The position numbers were made by a program, and so were the translations under genes. The notes under the pieces were generated by a model that was given only the letters and a program-made list of their open reading frames with translations, ran no database searches and was not told the origin of the DNA. Below, piece by piece: positions 25,363 through 33,803 of a stretch of DNA of 64,000 bases; the stretch's first letter is position 1; each line of letters opens with the position of its first letter. The stretch is taken from positions 36,150-100,149 of the forward strand of contig CATLHC010000001.1 in assembly GCA_949948775.1 (NCBI GenBank). The letters are read 5' to 3'. This DNA comes from an uncultured Oscillospiraceae bacterium (GTDB taxonomy: Bacteria > Bacillota > Clostridia > Oscillospirales > Oscillospiraceae).

Positions 25363-26300
25363 TGGCAAAGGCGATTCGGGACGCCTATGGCGAGGCCCTA
25401 GCGGCCTACGGGGCGCAGGATCCCCGGGTGGTAGTGCTTGACGCCGACGTCAGCTGCTCCACGAAGTCGGCGGTGTTTGGGGCGGTCTGCCCGGAGCGCT
25501 TTTTCAACGTGGGAATTGCCGAGGCGAATATGACCGCGATGGCGGCGGGCTTTGCCGCGGCGGGAAAAATCCCCTTTGTCAATACCTTCGCCGTGTTTCT
25601 GACCAGCATGGGTCTGGCTCCGGCCAGGCTCTACGGATCCTACGCCGGGCTGCCCATCAAGCTGGCCGGCGCCTACGGGGGCCTTTCCGACGCGCTGGAC
25701 GGCCCGAGCCACCACTCGCTGGAGGACGTGGCAGTCATGCGGACGCTGCCGAATTTCAAGGTGTTTGTGGCCAGCGATGAGGTCCAGGCGGCTTGGCTGG
25801 TGAAAAACGCCATAGAGGACGCCGCCCCGATGTATCTGCGCCTGTCCAGAGATGTGTTCCCCCGGATTTACAGTCAGGATGAGTCCTTCCGGGAGGGCGA
25901 GGGTAAAATCCTACGGGACGGGGCGGACGCGTCGGTGCTGGCCTGCGGGCTGATGGTGTCCAACGCGCTGCGGGCGGCGGAGGAGCTGGCGAAGGAGGGA
26001 ATTTCCCTGCGCGTGGTGGACCTGTTCAGCGTCAAGCCCTTGGATGAGGAGCTGGTGGTCCGCTGCGCGCGGGAGACCGGGGCCATCATCACCGCGGAGG
26101 AGCATGGGCTGTACGGCGGCCTGGGCGGCGCCGTGTGCGAGGTGTTGTGCAGGGAGGCGGTCTGCGTCCCGATGGGCGCGGTGGCCATCCGGGATACCCA
26201 CGCAGAGTGCGGAAGCTATCAGAGGCTCCAGAAAGAGTACAGTCTGGACGCCGATGGGATCGCCCGGGTGGTGCGCGATACGCTGCGGAAAAAACGCTGA
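25362..26300 (+). CDS. Transketolase, C-terminal subunit
   Basis: The 312-residue protein carries the pyrimidine-binding and C-terminal domains of transketolase: NVGIAEANMTAMAAGFAAAGKIPFVNTF (with the catalytic Glu), GPSHHSLEDVAVMRTLPN and the C-terminal segment ITAEEHGLYGGLGGAV. It completes the active site with the preceding subunit; the genes abut through TGATG. The operon ends at the hairpin 26384-26420. Similar C-terminal subunits occur in 1-deoxyxylulose-5-phosphate synthase-like proteins, but the split arrangement and sequence order fit transketolase. Confidence 0.92.
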   Translation: MAKAIRDAYGEALAAYGAQDPRVVVLDADVSCSTKSAVFGAVCPERFFNVGIAEANMTAMAAGFAAAGKIPFVNTFAVFLTSMGLAPARLYGSYAGLPIKLAGAYGGLSDALDGPSHHSLEDVAVMRTLPNFKVFVASDEVQAAWLVKNAIEDAAPMYLRLSRDVFPRIYSQDESFREGEGKILRDGADASVLACGLMVSNALRAAEELAKEGISLRVVDLFSVKPLDEELVVRCARETGAIITAEEHGLYGGLGGAVCEVLCREAVCVPMGAVAIRDTHAECGSYQRLQKEYSLDADGIARVVRDTLRKKR

Positions 26301-26383
26301 ACAAAAAAGACCGGCGGCTGAGACGGCGGGCCGGAGCATAGGCTGCGGCCGGAGACCATCCCGACCAGAGAGACGAAAAGCTA

Positions 26384-26420
26384 AGGCAGCCTGCCTGATC
26401 GAAGATCAGACAGGCTGCCT
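26384..26420. terminator. Bidirectional terminator
   Basis: 17-bp stem with one mismatch (26384-26400 with 26404-26420) around loop GAA, between the convergent transketolase and DMT-permease genes. ATTGTTCTT follows on the plus strand. Confidence 0.75.
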
Positions 26421-26427
26421 ATTGTTC

Positions 26428-27330
26428 TTAAGAGAGTGCTGCGGTGTCATTGGACGGGGCCGCCTTCTGCGCGGCAATGAGCAGGACGCCGATGCAGATG
26501 CTGGCGCATCCGGCCAGCTTCAGCCAGGTCATCCCCTCGTGGAGAAACAGGCATCCCACCACCACGCTGGTGATGGGTTCCAGGGTGGACAGAATGGCCG
26601 TGACGGAGGGGCCGGCGTAACGGACGCCGAGCTGGAACAGGCAGTTGGCCGCCACGCCGATGAAAAGCGCCACAAAGAGGGAAAACAGCCAGGCCATGGG
26701 CGTAAGGGCCAGCGCCAGCTGTCCCGACGCCAGCCCGAACAGGCCCGAGAAGACCGAGACCACGAGGCAGGTGTAAAAGGCCAGCTTGAAGTGGTGGTAG
26801 CGCTTCAGGTCGGAGGCGGACATGTACACGGCGTAAAAGGCGTAGCACAGGCCGGAGAGCAGCGCCAGCGCGATCCCGGCGGGGTGCAGGGAGACGTCGT
26901 CCGGGCCGAGGAAACAGACGATGCCGGCGGTGCTGAGGATCAGGGCGGCCGTTTTGGGGATGGTGAACCTCTCGTGGAAGATCAGGGCGCATCCGACGGC
27001 CACCAGCAGGGGATAGATAAAGTGCAGCGTTGTGGCCACGCCGGTGGGGATGAAAGAGTAGGAGCTGTACAGCAGGATGGAGGTGAGCGCAGAACCCAGC
27101 ACGCTCAGAATCACGATCCGGCGGAAATCGCCGCGCTCCAGCCGAAGGTCCCCGCCCTGCAGGCGGAGGAGCAGATACAGGGCGGGAAGGGCCAGCGTGG
27201 AGCGCAGAAAAACCATGGTGATCCCATTGGAGCCGCCGGCGTAGGTGAAGCTGATCGGGATGGGCTGAAGGCCGAACAGGACGGCGGAGGCGGCGGCAAA
27301 CAAGAGGCCCCGGAAGTTTGTCTTTTCCAT
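26428..27330 (-). CDS. EamA/DMT family permease
   Basis: This 300-residue membrane protein shows ten hydrophobic segments in two EamA repeats (first repeat LLFAAASAVLFGLQPIPISF; second GIALALLSGLCYAFYAVYMS, ending FLHEGMTWLKLAGCASICIGVLLIA). DMT permeases move amino acids, sugars or metabolites, often outward. It is the last gene of a four-gene minus-strand operon with the HbpS-like protein, the TIM-barrel isomerase and the AllA-like protein. It has no clear ribosome binding site, so it may rely on coupling to the gene ending 18 nt upstream. It may export a pathway by-product or import the substrate. Confidence 0.85.
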   Translation of the reverse strand: MEKTNFRGLLFAAASAVLFGLQPIPISFTYAGGSNGITMVFLRSTLALPALYLLLRLQGGDLRLERGDFRRIVILSVLGSALTSILLYSSYSFIPTGVATTLHFIYPLLVAVGCALIFHERFTIPKTAALILSTAGIVCFLGPDDVSLHPAGIALALLSGLCYAFYAVYMSASDLKRYHHFKLAFYTCLVVSVFSGLFGLASGQLALALTPMAWLFSLFVALFIGVAANCLFQLGVRYAGPSVTAILSTLEPITSVVVGCLFLHEGMTWLKLAGCASICIGVLLIAAQKAAPSNDTAALS

Positions 27331-27348
27331 TGCAGGCGGCCCGCCTCG

Positions 27349-27858
27349 CTATTTGAACAGGGGAAGAACGGAGACGGTCTGAACCTGGAGGAAGCCGCTG
27401 ACCGCGTCGACGACGGCCTGATGGTCCTCCTGCTGCTCCATCCCGGACACGGCGATGGTGCCCACAAAGCCGCAGCCCTTCACGACCACCGGGAAGCATC
27501 CGCCCACCCCTGCGTACTGCGCCGGGTCAAGCCCGGCGTCGGCGAAGGTGCCGCCGGAACAGCGCTGGCGCAGGCCGACGGAAAATGAGCTGCAATGATA
27601 CAAATCGGTGGTGCGGATTTTCCGGTTCAGCCAATTCAGATTGATGGGCTTGATGGAATCCATGGCGTGGAAGAACAGGAGCATACCGCCCTTCGAAATG
27701 GAGACCACGACCTTGCGGCCGGCCGCGTCGGCGGCCTGCTTGATGGATCGGCCGATCTCATAGGCGTCCTCGCTGGAAAAGGAGGGGAAGACAAGGTCCG
27801 ATTCCTGGCGGGCGACGGTGTCGAGCAGTGCGTGGATGGTATTCATTTCCATTGTCAT
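27349..27858 (-). CDS. HbpS/GlcG (heme-degrading domain, UPF0303-like) protein
   Basis: The 169-residue protein matches the HbpS/GlcG/PduO-C type domain, here of the UPF0303 kind. Diagnostic parts are VVVSISKGGMLLFFHAMD near the middle and GVGGCFPVVVKGCGFVGTIAVSGMEQQEDH near the C-terminus. Relatives bind heme or cobalamin, or sit in glycolate and diol catabolic operons without a settled function. Its start overlaps the stop of the isomerase gene (ATGA); an ATG two codons further in has better spacing from GAGGG. Its role in this pathway is unknown. Confidence 0.75.
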   Translation of the reverse strand: MTMEMNTIHALLDTVARQESDLVFPSFSSEDAYEIGRSIKQAADAAGRKVVVSISKGGMLLFFHAMDSIKPINLNWLNRKIRTTDLYHCSSFSVGLRQRCSGGTFADAGLDPAQYAGVGGCFPVVVKGCGFVGTIAVSGMEQQEDHQAVVDAVSGFLQVQTVSVLPLFK

Positions 27859-28694
27859 TTTCCCTCATAAGCGTCCATAATAGCAGACAGGTGGCGCAGA
27901 CCGCGCAGCGCGGCGGTGGGGCCGTCCGGTACGGGGTAGCATTCGATTGTCAGGCTGCGGCTATATCCGATCTCCAGAAGATAGGATAGGATGGGGCGGA
28001 AATCGATGAGTCCCCAGCCGGGATAATTCCTGGAGTTGTCCGCCACATGAACGTGCCCCAGGCGTTTGCCGCAGCGCAGGATGGGGGAGCGCCAGTCCTG
28101 CTCCTCCAAGTTCATATGGTAGGTGTCCAGGTGGACCAGGACCCGGTCGCTGCCCACCTTGTCGATGAGCTCGAGCACATCGGCGGCGGTTTTCAGATAG
28201 TTGGTCTCAAAGCGGTCGATGGCCTCGATGACGATCTCGCCGCCCACTTTTTCCGCGTGCTCGGCCAGCTCACGCATGGATTCCACCATGCGCCGGTCCA
28301 CCTGCTGGAAGGTCTGCCCCTCCTCAATCACGCCGCGCATGGAGCCGATGACGATGGGGCAGTTCATCTGCACGCCCAGGTCGAGCTGGTCCTTCAGCCG
28401 CTGGACGGCACGGGCGCGCACCGACTGGTCGGGGCTGGTGATGCTCAGCCCCTCCATCCCATAGGCCATCCCGGTGCCGATGGAGGAGATCTCCAGTCCC
28501 TGGTTCCGGCAGTATTCAAACAGGCGGGGGCCGTCCACCATCTCGGGGGCGCGGATATGGACCTCCATGCTGTCAAAGCCGTACTGGCTGAGCCAGCGGG
28601 CGGTGGCGTAGAAGTCGTCCGTCATGATGGGGAAGGGGGAGTTGGCCGGTGCGCCCATGGCGCAGGTCGCGCCGATTTTGATCAAATGAGGCAT
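27855..28694 (-). CDS. Sugar phosphate isomerase/epimerase-like TIM-barrel protein
   Basis: This 279-residue xylose-isomerase-like TIM barrel has the metal-ligand-type segments IVIEAIDRFETNY (Glu), VLVHLDTYHMNLEE (Asp, His), LGHVHVADNSRNYPGWG (His) and SLTIECYPVPDG (Glu). The MNLEE and HVAD features resemble the D-tagatose/L-ribulose 3-epimerase and hydroxypyruvate isomerase groups. A monosaccharide or sugar-acid epimerase role is likely but the substrate is open. It is 15 nt downstream of the AllA-like gene and overlaps the HbpS-like gene. Confidence 0.82.
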   Translation of the reverse strand: MPHLIKIGATCAMGAPANSPFPIMTDDFYATARWLSQYGFDSMEVHIRAPEMVDGPRLFEYCRNQGLEISSIGTGMAYGMEGLSITSPDQSVRARAVQRLKDQLDLGVQMNCPIVIGSMRGVIEEGQTFQQVDRRMVESMRELAEHAEKVGGEIVIEAIDRFETNYLKTAADVLELIDKVGSDRVLVHLDTYHMNLEEQDWRSPILRCGKRLGHVHVADNSRNYPGWGLIDFRPILSYLLEIGYSRSLTIECYPVPDGPTAALRGLRHLSAIMDAYEGK

Positions 28695-28709
28695 AGGGAC
28701 CTCCTGGGA

Positions 28710-29228
28710 TCAGACCAGGATCTCAAGAACCTGGCCGTCGGGGAACTTGCGGACGTCGCAGTCCTGCGCGGAGGTGTTCTCGGCAAAGATGCAGATGATG
28801 CGGGAGTCGCCGCCCACGGCAAAGGGAGTCCAGTGCCAGACACCGGTGTTGACCACCACGCCCTGGGTGGGATTGATCAAAAAGGCCTCAACCTGCTCAA
28901 TGTCGGGCTCCTCGCTGGGGTCCAGCCCCTGATTTTTGGCAAAAATCAGGATGATGGGGTTGGTCAGCGGGACCATCAGCTCCTCGGTGTGATAGTGCCG
29001 CTCCATGTTGACGGTGCGGTAGGGGCGCTTGTAGTGGGTGGCGATGCCCACCTGCATGGAGCCGTGGTCACAGGCGAGGGAACCCAGCTTGGGGAAGAAA
29101 TCGAACCGGTCGCTGCTGCGCAGCTCGTAAGACCCGGTTTCCTCAGCCGAAGGCCAATCAACAACTGTTCCGTAGGGCTTGAATGCTTCGCGGGTGAGCG
29201 GCTGGACTTTGATCTGACGGATAGACAT
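28710..29228 (-). CDS. Ureidoglycolate lyase (AllA)-like protein, copy 1
   Basis: AllA splits ureidoglycolate into glyoxylate and urea. This 172-residue member has the family landmarks: LTREAFKPYG near the start, MERHYHTEELMVPL in the cupin core, PDIEQVEAFLINPTQGVVVNTGVWHW and a final DCDVRKFPDG. The ATG complement at 29226-29228 has GGAGGGATCCCT upstream; the longer frame reads AT-rich non-coding DNA. It is a clear paralog of the protein at 30707-31210 on the opposite side of the divergent promoters. No allantoinase or ureidoglycolate dehydrogenase is nearby, so the true substrate may be another amide- or urea-bearing hydroxy acid. Confidence 0.78.
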   Translation of the reverse strand: MSIRQIKVQPLTREAFKPYGTVVDWPSAEETGSYELRSSDRFDFFPKLGSLACDHGSMQVGIATHYKRPYRTVNMERHYHTEELMVPLTNPIILIFAKNQGLDPSEEPDIEQVEAFLINPTQGVVVNTGVWHWTPFAVGGDSRIICIFAENTSAQDCDVRKFPDGQVLEILV

Positions 29229-29289
29229 AGGGATCCCTCCATTACAAAGAATAAAAATGATAATAAATAAATCATTATCTATGGAGAAA

Positions 29290-29318
29290 ACAATAGCATT
29301 TCGATGGATGAAAGTCAA
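29290..29318 (-). promoter_or_regulatory. Promoter of the AllA-like / isomerase / DMT operon
   Basis: Minus-strand TTGACT (complement 29313-29318), 17-nt spacer, TATTGT (complement 29290-29295), about 60 nt upstream of the AllA-like start. Confidence 0.65.
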
Positions 29319-29431
29319 GGAGAGAAAAAATTTTATGTTTATATGACAAATAAATCTATGATATAGAGTCGAAAATTGGCGTATATGACATATTAACAAA
29401 AAATTAGGCTGATTTTTAGTGATGATGCCAA

Positions 29432-29460
29432 TTGAAATGATTTGAAATATTCTATATCAT
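29432..29460 (+). promoter_or_regulatory. Promoter of the FMN oxidase / AllA / ABC operon
   Basis: TTGAAA (29432-29437), 17-nt spacer, TATCAT (29455-29460). The -10 box is embedded in the recurring motif TATATCATA. Confidence 0.6.
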
Positions 29461-29531
29461 AAAACTTGCACAGCGATATCCGGCTGCGCGGCAGCGATGA
29501 TCTGCATTTTGCATATAAGGAGTGGAGTGCC

Positions 29532-30623
29532 ATGAGTGAGAAGCGTCCTGCGAGTACGATGAATTACAGGGAGGTTCGGGACGAGCTGGCTGGCGTAATG
29601 GACCATGCCCGGGAGTATATGAAGCCAAAGTGCCATGCCTGCAAGATCTGCAACAGCGTGACATGCGGCGCGGCGGGCGGGATCGGCGGTACGGAGCGCC
29701 GGGGGACCGCCATCCGCAACTATGAAAAGCTGCAGCAGATTCATCTGGCATATGACACCCTATATGAGGGGGGCGACGGCAGCGAGATTGATTCCAGCAT
29801 TGAGCTGTTCGGCCACAAGTTCCGTGCGCCCATCATGTCCGGCCCCTTCGGCCATGTGGCGAGCTTCAACCCCTCCACCCATTTCAAAGACGACTATGAG
29901 TTTACCAAGGCGCTGCTGGACGGGACCATGGCCGCGGGCTGCTTCGGCTGGACGCCGGATACGGTGGGAGAGGATGTGTTTGAGGGTCCGCTGCGCTGCC
30001 TGAAGGAGCATGGAGGGATCGGCATCCCGGCCATCAAGGCGTGGGGCGCCGACGAGATTCGGATGAAGATCCGGATGTCCGACGCCGCCGGCGTGATGGC
30101 CATCGGCCATGATATAGACTGCGTGGGTCTGACCTACCTGTCGGTCAACGGAAAGACGAAGACTTATCCCAAATCCGCCGCTCAGCTGAAGGAAATCTTT
30201 TCGATCACCAAGACGCCCTACATACTAAAAGGCATCATGACCGCCGCCGGCGCCAGAAAGTCGGTGGAGGCGGGGGCCTCGGCCATCGTGATCTCCAACC
30301 ACGGCGGCAACACCATGGATCAGGCGCTGGCCTCCATTGAGGTGCTGGAGGAGATCCGCGCCGCAGTGGGCGATAAGCTGACCATCATCATCGACGGCGG
30401 CTTCCGCCATGGAGAGGACATCTTCAAGGCCCTGGCCCTGGGCGCGGACGCGGTGCTGGTGGGCCGCCCCTATATCATCGCCGCGGAGGGCGGCGAGGCC
30501 CGGGGCGTGGAGCTGTACACCCAGAAGCTGGTCTGGGAGCTGCAGAACGCCATGCGGATGACGGGCTGCCGCACCTTGGCCGACATCACCCGCGACAAGG
30601 TGATCGTCTCCAAAGAGTTCTAA
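29532..30623 (+). CDS. FMN-dependent alpha-hydroxyacid oxidase-like enzyme with N-terminal four-cysteine motif
   Basis: The 363-residue protein belongs to the lactate oxidase/glycolate oxidase family of FMN TIM barrels: PIMSGPFGHV, the FMN-contacting YILKGIM, VISNHGGN, DGGFRHGEDIFKALALGADAVLVGRPYI. The catalytic His257 is kept, but the Arg of the canonical SNHGGR that grips the substrate carboxylate is Asn260. Residues 34-45 contain C-x2-C-x2-C-x4-C, like a ferredoxin-type cluster motif and absent from classical family members. An electron outlet other than oxygen is therefore plausible in an anaerobe. AAGGAG precedes the ATG at 29532; the frame extends further upstream without support. First gene of the operon with the second AllA-like protein and the CUT2 transporter. 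Confidence 0.83.
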   Translation: MSEKRPASTMNYREVRDELAGVMDHAREYMKPKCHACKICNSVTCGAAGGIGGTERRGTAIRNYEKLQQIHLAYDTLYEGGDGSEIDSSIELFGHKFRAPIMSGPFGHVASFNPSTHFKDDYEFTKALLDGTMAAGCFGWTPDTVGEDVFEGPLRCLKEHGGIGIPAIKAWGADEIRMKIRMSDAAGVMAIGHDIDCVGLTYLSVNGKTKTYPKSAAQLKEIFSITKTPYILKGIMTAAGARKSVEAGASAIVISNHGGNTMDQALASIEVLEEIRAAVGDKLTIIIDGGFRHGEDIFKALALGADAVLVGRPYIIAAEGGEARGVELYTQKLVWELQNAMRMTGCRTLADITRDKVIVSKEF

Positions 30624-30706
30624 GGGACCTGGCCGCTCGGGCGGTCCCGAAAAGGGATGTTCGGCAGGCTGCTGCCAAGCATAGACCAGTGAGAAGGAGA
30701 AAAAAT

Positions 30707-31210
30707 ATGATTATTCAAATTCCTGTAAAACCGTTGACCAAGGAGGGCTTTGCCCCTTACGGAAGCGCGGTCCTGATCCCCAGGGACGGAAATCCCGACC
30801 GCCCCACGGACCGCTTCAACTTCTGGCCCAAGCTGTGCCTGTATCAGTGCGACTCCGGGGTGTTCCAGATCGGCGTGTCCACCTTCTTCAAGCGCCCCTT
30901 CCGTCTGGCCAGCATGGAGCGGCACTTCAAGACCGAGGAGTTCATGACCCCGCTGACCGGGCAGATTATCATCGTGTTCGCGCCCAACAAGGTGGTGGAC
31001 GGGAAGGACCAGCCGGACATTGAGCGGGCGGAGGCCTTCCTGATCGACACGACGCAGTCCGTGGTGGTGGGAAAGAACGTGTGGCACTGGACGCCCATGC
31101 CGCTGCAGGAGGAGGTCTCCATCATCTGCAGCTTCGCGGAGGACACTCAGAAAAATGATTTGGATGTACAGGCGCTGCCTCCCGGCACGATCATCCAGGT
31201 TACCGTGTAA
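30707..31210 (+). CDS. Ureidoglycolate lyase (AllA)-like protein, copy 2
   Basis: The 167-residue protein is a paralog of the one at 28710-29228. The family landmarks are LTKEGFAPYGSAV, MERHFKTEEFMTPLTG, PDIERAEAFLIDTTQSVVVGKNVWHWTP and NDLDVQALPPG. The two share layout and many residues but differ in the first third. The start ATG at 30707 has AGAAGGAGAAAAA upstream. It lies 14 nt before the ABC ATPase gene. Duplicate copies on both sides of a divergent promoter suggest either a hetero-oligomer or two related amide substrates. Confidence 0.78.
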   Translation: MIIQIPVKPLTKEGFAPYGSAVLIPRDGNPDRPTDRFNFWPKLCLYQCDSGVFQIGVSTFFKRPFRLASMERHFKTEEFMTPLTGQIIIVFAPNKVVDGKDQPDIERAEAFLIDTTQSVVVGKNVWHWTPMPLQEEVSIICSFAEDTQKNDLDVQALPPGTIIQVTV

Positions 31211-31224
31211 ATTGAGGGCAAAAC

Positions 31225-32745
31225 ATGGAGCAAAAGGAAAAGGATTATCTGGTCATTGAGGATATACATAAGAGCTTCTACGGCGTGGAGGTGCTGAAGG
31301 GCGTCAGCTTTTCGGCGGCGGCCGGGGAGGTCCACGGCCTGCTGGGCGGCAACGGCGCCGGCAAGTCCACCCTGATGAATATCTTGGGCGGCATCTATTC
31401 CAAGGATTCGGGCCGGATCTTCATTGACGGGAAGGAAGCGAACATCACGGACTCCAAGGCGGCGGAACGGGCCGGCATCGCGTTCATCCACCAGGAGCTG
31501 AAGCTGTTCGGCCTGCGCAGCGTGGCGGAGAACATCATGATCTCTAACCTCCCCACCAAGGGTCCGTTCCACTTTGTGGACGACAAGAAGAAAAATGAGA
31601 TCGCCAAACAGTATCTGGACGAGGTGGGCCTGCAGGTCTCGCCGACCACCCGGCTGGACGAGCTGAGCATCGCGGAGCAGCAGCAGGTGGAGATCGCCAA
31701 GGCGCTGTCTCTGAACGCGAAGGTGCTGATCTTTGACGAGCCCACGTCCTCCCTGACCAGCCGCGAGACGAACATCCTGTTTGGAATCATCCGCCAGCTG
31801 AAGAAAAACGGCGCCTGCATCATCTACATCTCCCACAAGTCGGACGAGATTTTTGAAATCTGCGACAAGGTGTCGGTGCTGCGCAACGGCGAAAACGTGG
31901 GCACGCGGGACACCGCCAATACCACCAACGACGAGCTGGTGAGCCTGATCATCGGGCGGAAGCTGGACCAGTATTTCCCGGAGCTGCCCCCCGCGCCGGG
32001 ACCTGAGGCGGAGACCGTTTTGGAGGTCAAGGGACTGGTCAACAAAAAGCTCAACGGGGTCTCGTTCGCCCTGCGCAAGGGGGAGATCCTGGGCCTGTTC
32101 GGCCTGATGGGCGCCGGCCGCTCCGAGACGGCGCGGGCCATCTTCGGCCTGGACCATCTGTTCTCCGGCGAGATCTATATGGAGGGCAGCCAGGTGAAGA
32201 TCAGCTCTCCCCGCAAGGCGATGAAAACCGGGATCAGCTTTTTGACGGAAAACCGGCGTGAGGAGGGGCTGGTGCTCAATGCGGACATCCGCAAGAACCT
32301 GACCTTCCCCATCCTGTCCCGCGTCAGCGTGCCCGGGATCGGCTGCATCCGGGCCAAGACGGAGATGTCCCTGGTGAAAGAGGCCTTTAAGCGCTTCCTG
32401 ATCAAAGCGACCGGGCCGGAGCAGCGGGCCGCGACCCTTTCCGGCGGAAACCAGCAGAAGGTGGTTTTGTCCAAATGGTTTATGACCGATTCGAAGGTCC
32501 TGATCCTGGACGAGCCCACCAGAGGTGTGGACATCGGCGCCAAGGCGGAGATCTACCAGCTGATTACCGAGATGGTGGAAAAGGGCCTGTCCGTTATTCT
32601 GATCTCCTGTGAAGAGTCTGAGATGATGGGGATGTGCCACCGCATCCTGGTGATGCGGGACGGCGAGATCATCGGAGAATTCCAGCGTGACGAGACCACC
32701 CAGGAGGAGCTGGTGGGGCTGTGCATAGGAGGGAAAGCGGTATGA
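31225..32745 (+). CDS. CUT2 sugar ABC transporter, ATP-binding protein
   Basis: This 506-residue protein has two fused nucleotide-binding domains. The first has Walker A GGNGAGKST, signature LSIAEQQQVEIAKAL and Walker B VLIFDEPTSSLT. The second has a degenerate P-loop (GLMGAGRSE), signature LSGGNQQKVVLSKW and Walker B VLILDEPTRGVD. This is the RbsA/MglA pattern, with a weakened second Walker A. It energises import with the permeases at 32742 and 34991 and the lipoprotein at 33804. Its stop overlaps the permease start (ATGA). The substrate is probably a furanose- or sugar-acid-like compound of this island. Confidence 0.93.
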   Translation: MEQKEKDYLVIEDIHKSFYGVEVLKGVSFSAAAGEVHGLLGGNGAGKSTLMNILGGIYSKDSGRIFIDGKEANITDSKAAERAGIAFIHQELKLFGLRSVAENIMISNLPTKGPFHFVDDKKKNEIAKQYLDEVGLQVSPTTRLDELSIAEQQQVEIAKALSLNAKVLIFDEPTSSLTSRETNILFGIIRQLKKNGACIIYISHKSDEIFEICDKVSVLRNGENVGTRDTANTTNDELVSLIIGRKLDQYFPELPPAPGPEAETVLEVKGLVNKKLNGVSFALRKGEILGLFGLMGAGRSETARAIFGLDHLFSGEIYMEGSQVKISSPRKAMKTGISFLTENRREEGLVLNADIRKNLTFPILSRVSVPGIGCIRAKTEMSLVKEAFKRFLIKATGPEQRAATLSGGNQQKVVLSKWFMTDSKVLILDEPTRGVDIGAKAEIYQLITEMVEKGLSVILISCEESEMMGMCHRILVMRDGEIIGEFQRDETTQEELVGLCIGGKAV

Positions 32746-33737
32746 GCGGATTGAGCAAGGTCCGGAGCGTCGTGTTTAAAAACGCGACGCCGATTCTCCT
32801 GGCCATCTTCGCGATCTTTGTCGTGGTAAAGATGCCTGTGTTCTTCACACCGGACAACCTGATCTCCCTCAGCTCCCAGGGGGCGATTTGGGGCCTGGCC
32901 GCCATCGGCATGACGATGCTGATCATCACCGGCGTGACCGACGTGTCCGTGGGTTCTCAAATTTATTTGGGCGGCGTGATCACGGTGCGCGTGTTCCAGG
33001 CCACCGAGAGCATGGTTCTGGGGCTGCTGTGCTCGATCCTGGTGTGCATGGCGGTCAGCGCGTTCAACGGCTTCGCCATTGTCAAGGTGGGCCTGCCGTC
33101 CATGATCACGACGCTGGCCGTCCAGCAGGTGTGCAACGGTACCGCCTCTTTGATCATCGGCAAGGATTCCGTCATCACGATGCCGGATGAGTTCTCGGTG
33201 TGGGGCCAGACCCGGGTGCTGGGGCTTCCCATCAGCGCGGTGCTCTTCCTGGCGCTGTTTGTGGTGGGCTGCGTGGTGATGAACTGCACGAAGTTCGGCC
33301 GGTATGTCTACGCCATCGGCAACAACTCCGACGCGATGGCGGCCTCCGGCGTAAACGTATTCCGCATCCGTGAGATCACGTTTATCATTACGGGCATTTT
33401 GTGCGGAATCGCGGGTACCTTCAACGTCTCCCGCATCGGCGGCGCCCAGTTCAATATGGGCATTCAGATGGAATTTTCCTGCATGGCGGCGGTGGTGGTC
33501 GGCGGCACCAGCATGCTGGGCGGCAGCGGCAATATGATCGGCACGCTGCTGGGCGTGTTTGTGATCGCGGCGCTGGACCAGCTGCTGCGCATGTTCAGCG
33601 TGTCGGTCTACCTGTACAACGTGTTCTGGGGCGGCATCGTGCTGTTCACGGTGTCCATGGACCTGCTGAAGAAGTATCAGGAGCGGCATGAGCGCGAGCT
33701 GAAAAATCTGGCCGCCCAAGAGGACGAGCAATCGTAA
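32742..33737 (+). CDS. CUT2 sugar ABC transporter permease 1
   Basis: This 331-residue RbsC-type permease has about ten hydrophobic helices, the family motif GMTMLIITGVTDVSVGSQI, and the cytoplasmic coupling loop region NCTKFGRYVYAIGNNSDAMAASGVNVFRIRE. C-terminal residues are charged. It is coupled to the ATPase gene by a 4-nt overlap. It probably forms a heterodimer with the second permease at 34991, since two distinct permease genes serve one ATPase here. Confidence 0.93.
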   Translation: MSGLSKVRSVVFKNATPILLAIFAIFVVVKMPVFFTPDNLISLSSQGAIWGLAAIGMTMLIITGVTDVSVGSQIYLGGVITVRVFQATESMVLGLLCSILVCMAVSAFNGFAIVKVGLPSMITTLAVQQVCNGTASLIIGKDSVITMPDEFSVWGQTRVLGLPISAVLFLALFVVGCVVMNCTKFGRYVYAIGNNSDAMAASGVNVFRIREITFIITGILCGIAGTFNVSRIGGAQFNMGIQMEFSCMAAVVVGGTSMLGGSGNMIGTLLGVFVIAALDQLLRMFSVSVYLYNVFWGGIVLFTVSMDLLKKYQERHERELKNLAAQEDEQS

Positions 33738-33803
33738 CAAAGGCTGTGCGCTAATCGGGAGAAATCCTGTTAGTGATATTAAAAAATCAGGAGGGAAACA
33801 CGA

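Larger units (their letters stand above)
29229..29531. promoter_or_regulatory. AT-rich divergent control region of the island
   Basis: This 303-base AT-rich spacer between divergent operons contrasts with the GC-rich genes. It contains a minus-strand promoter (29290-29318), a plus-strand promoter (29432-29460), two direct copies of TATATGACA (29340-29348 and 29382-29390, 42 bp apart), and the motif TATGATATA (29357-29365) with its inverse TATATCATA (29453-29461). The last motif overlaps the plus -10 box and recurs at 38582-38590 in the same island. No gene is present. Confidence 0.6.

Noticed and set aside
26044..27588. 514-codon plus-strand frame opposite the DMT permease and HbpS-like genes
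   Set aside because: Gly/Gln/Asp-rich low-complexity translation; the minus strand shows a coherent membrane protein and a known domain.
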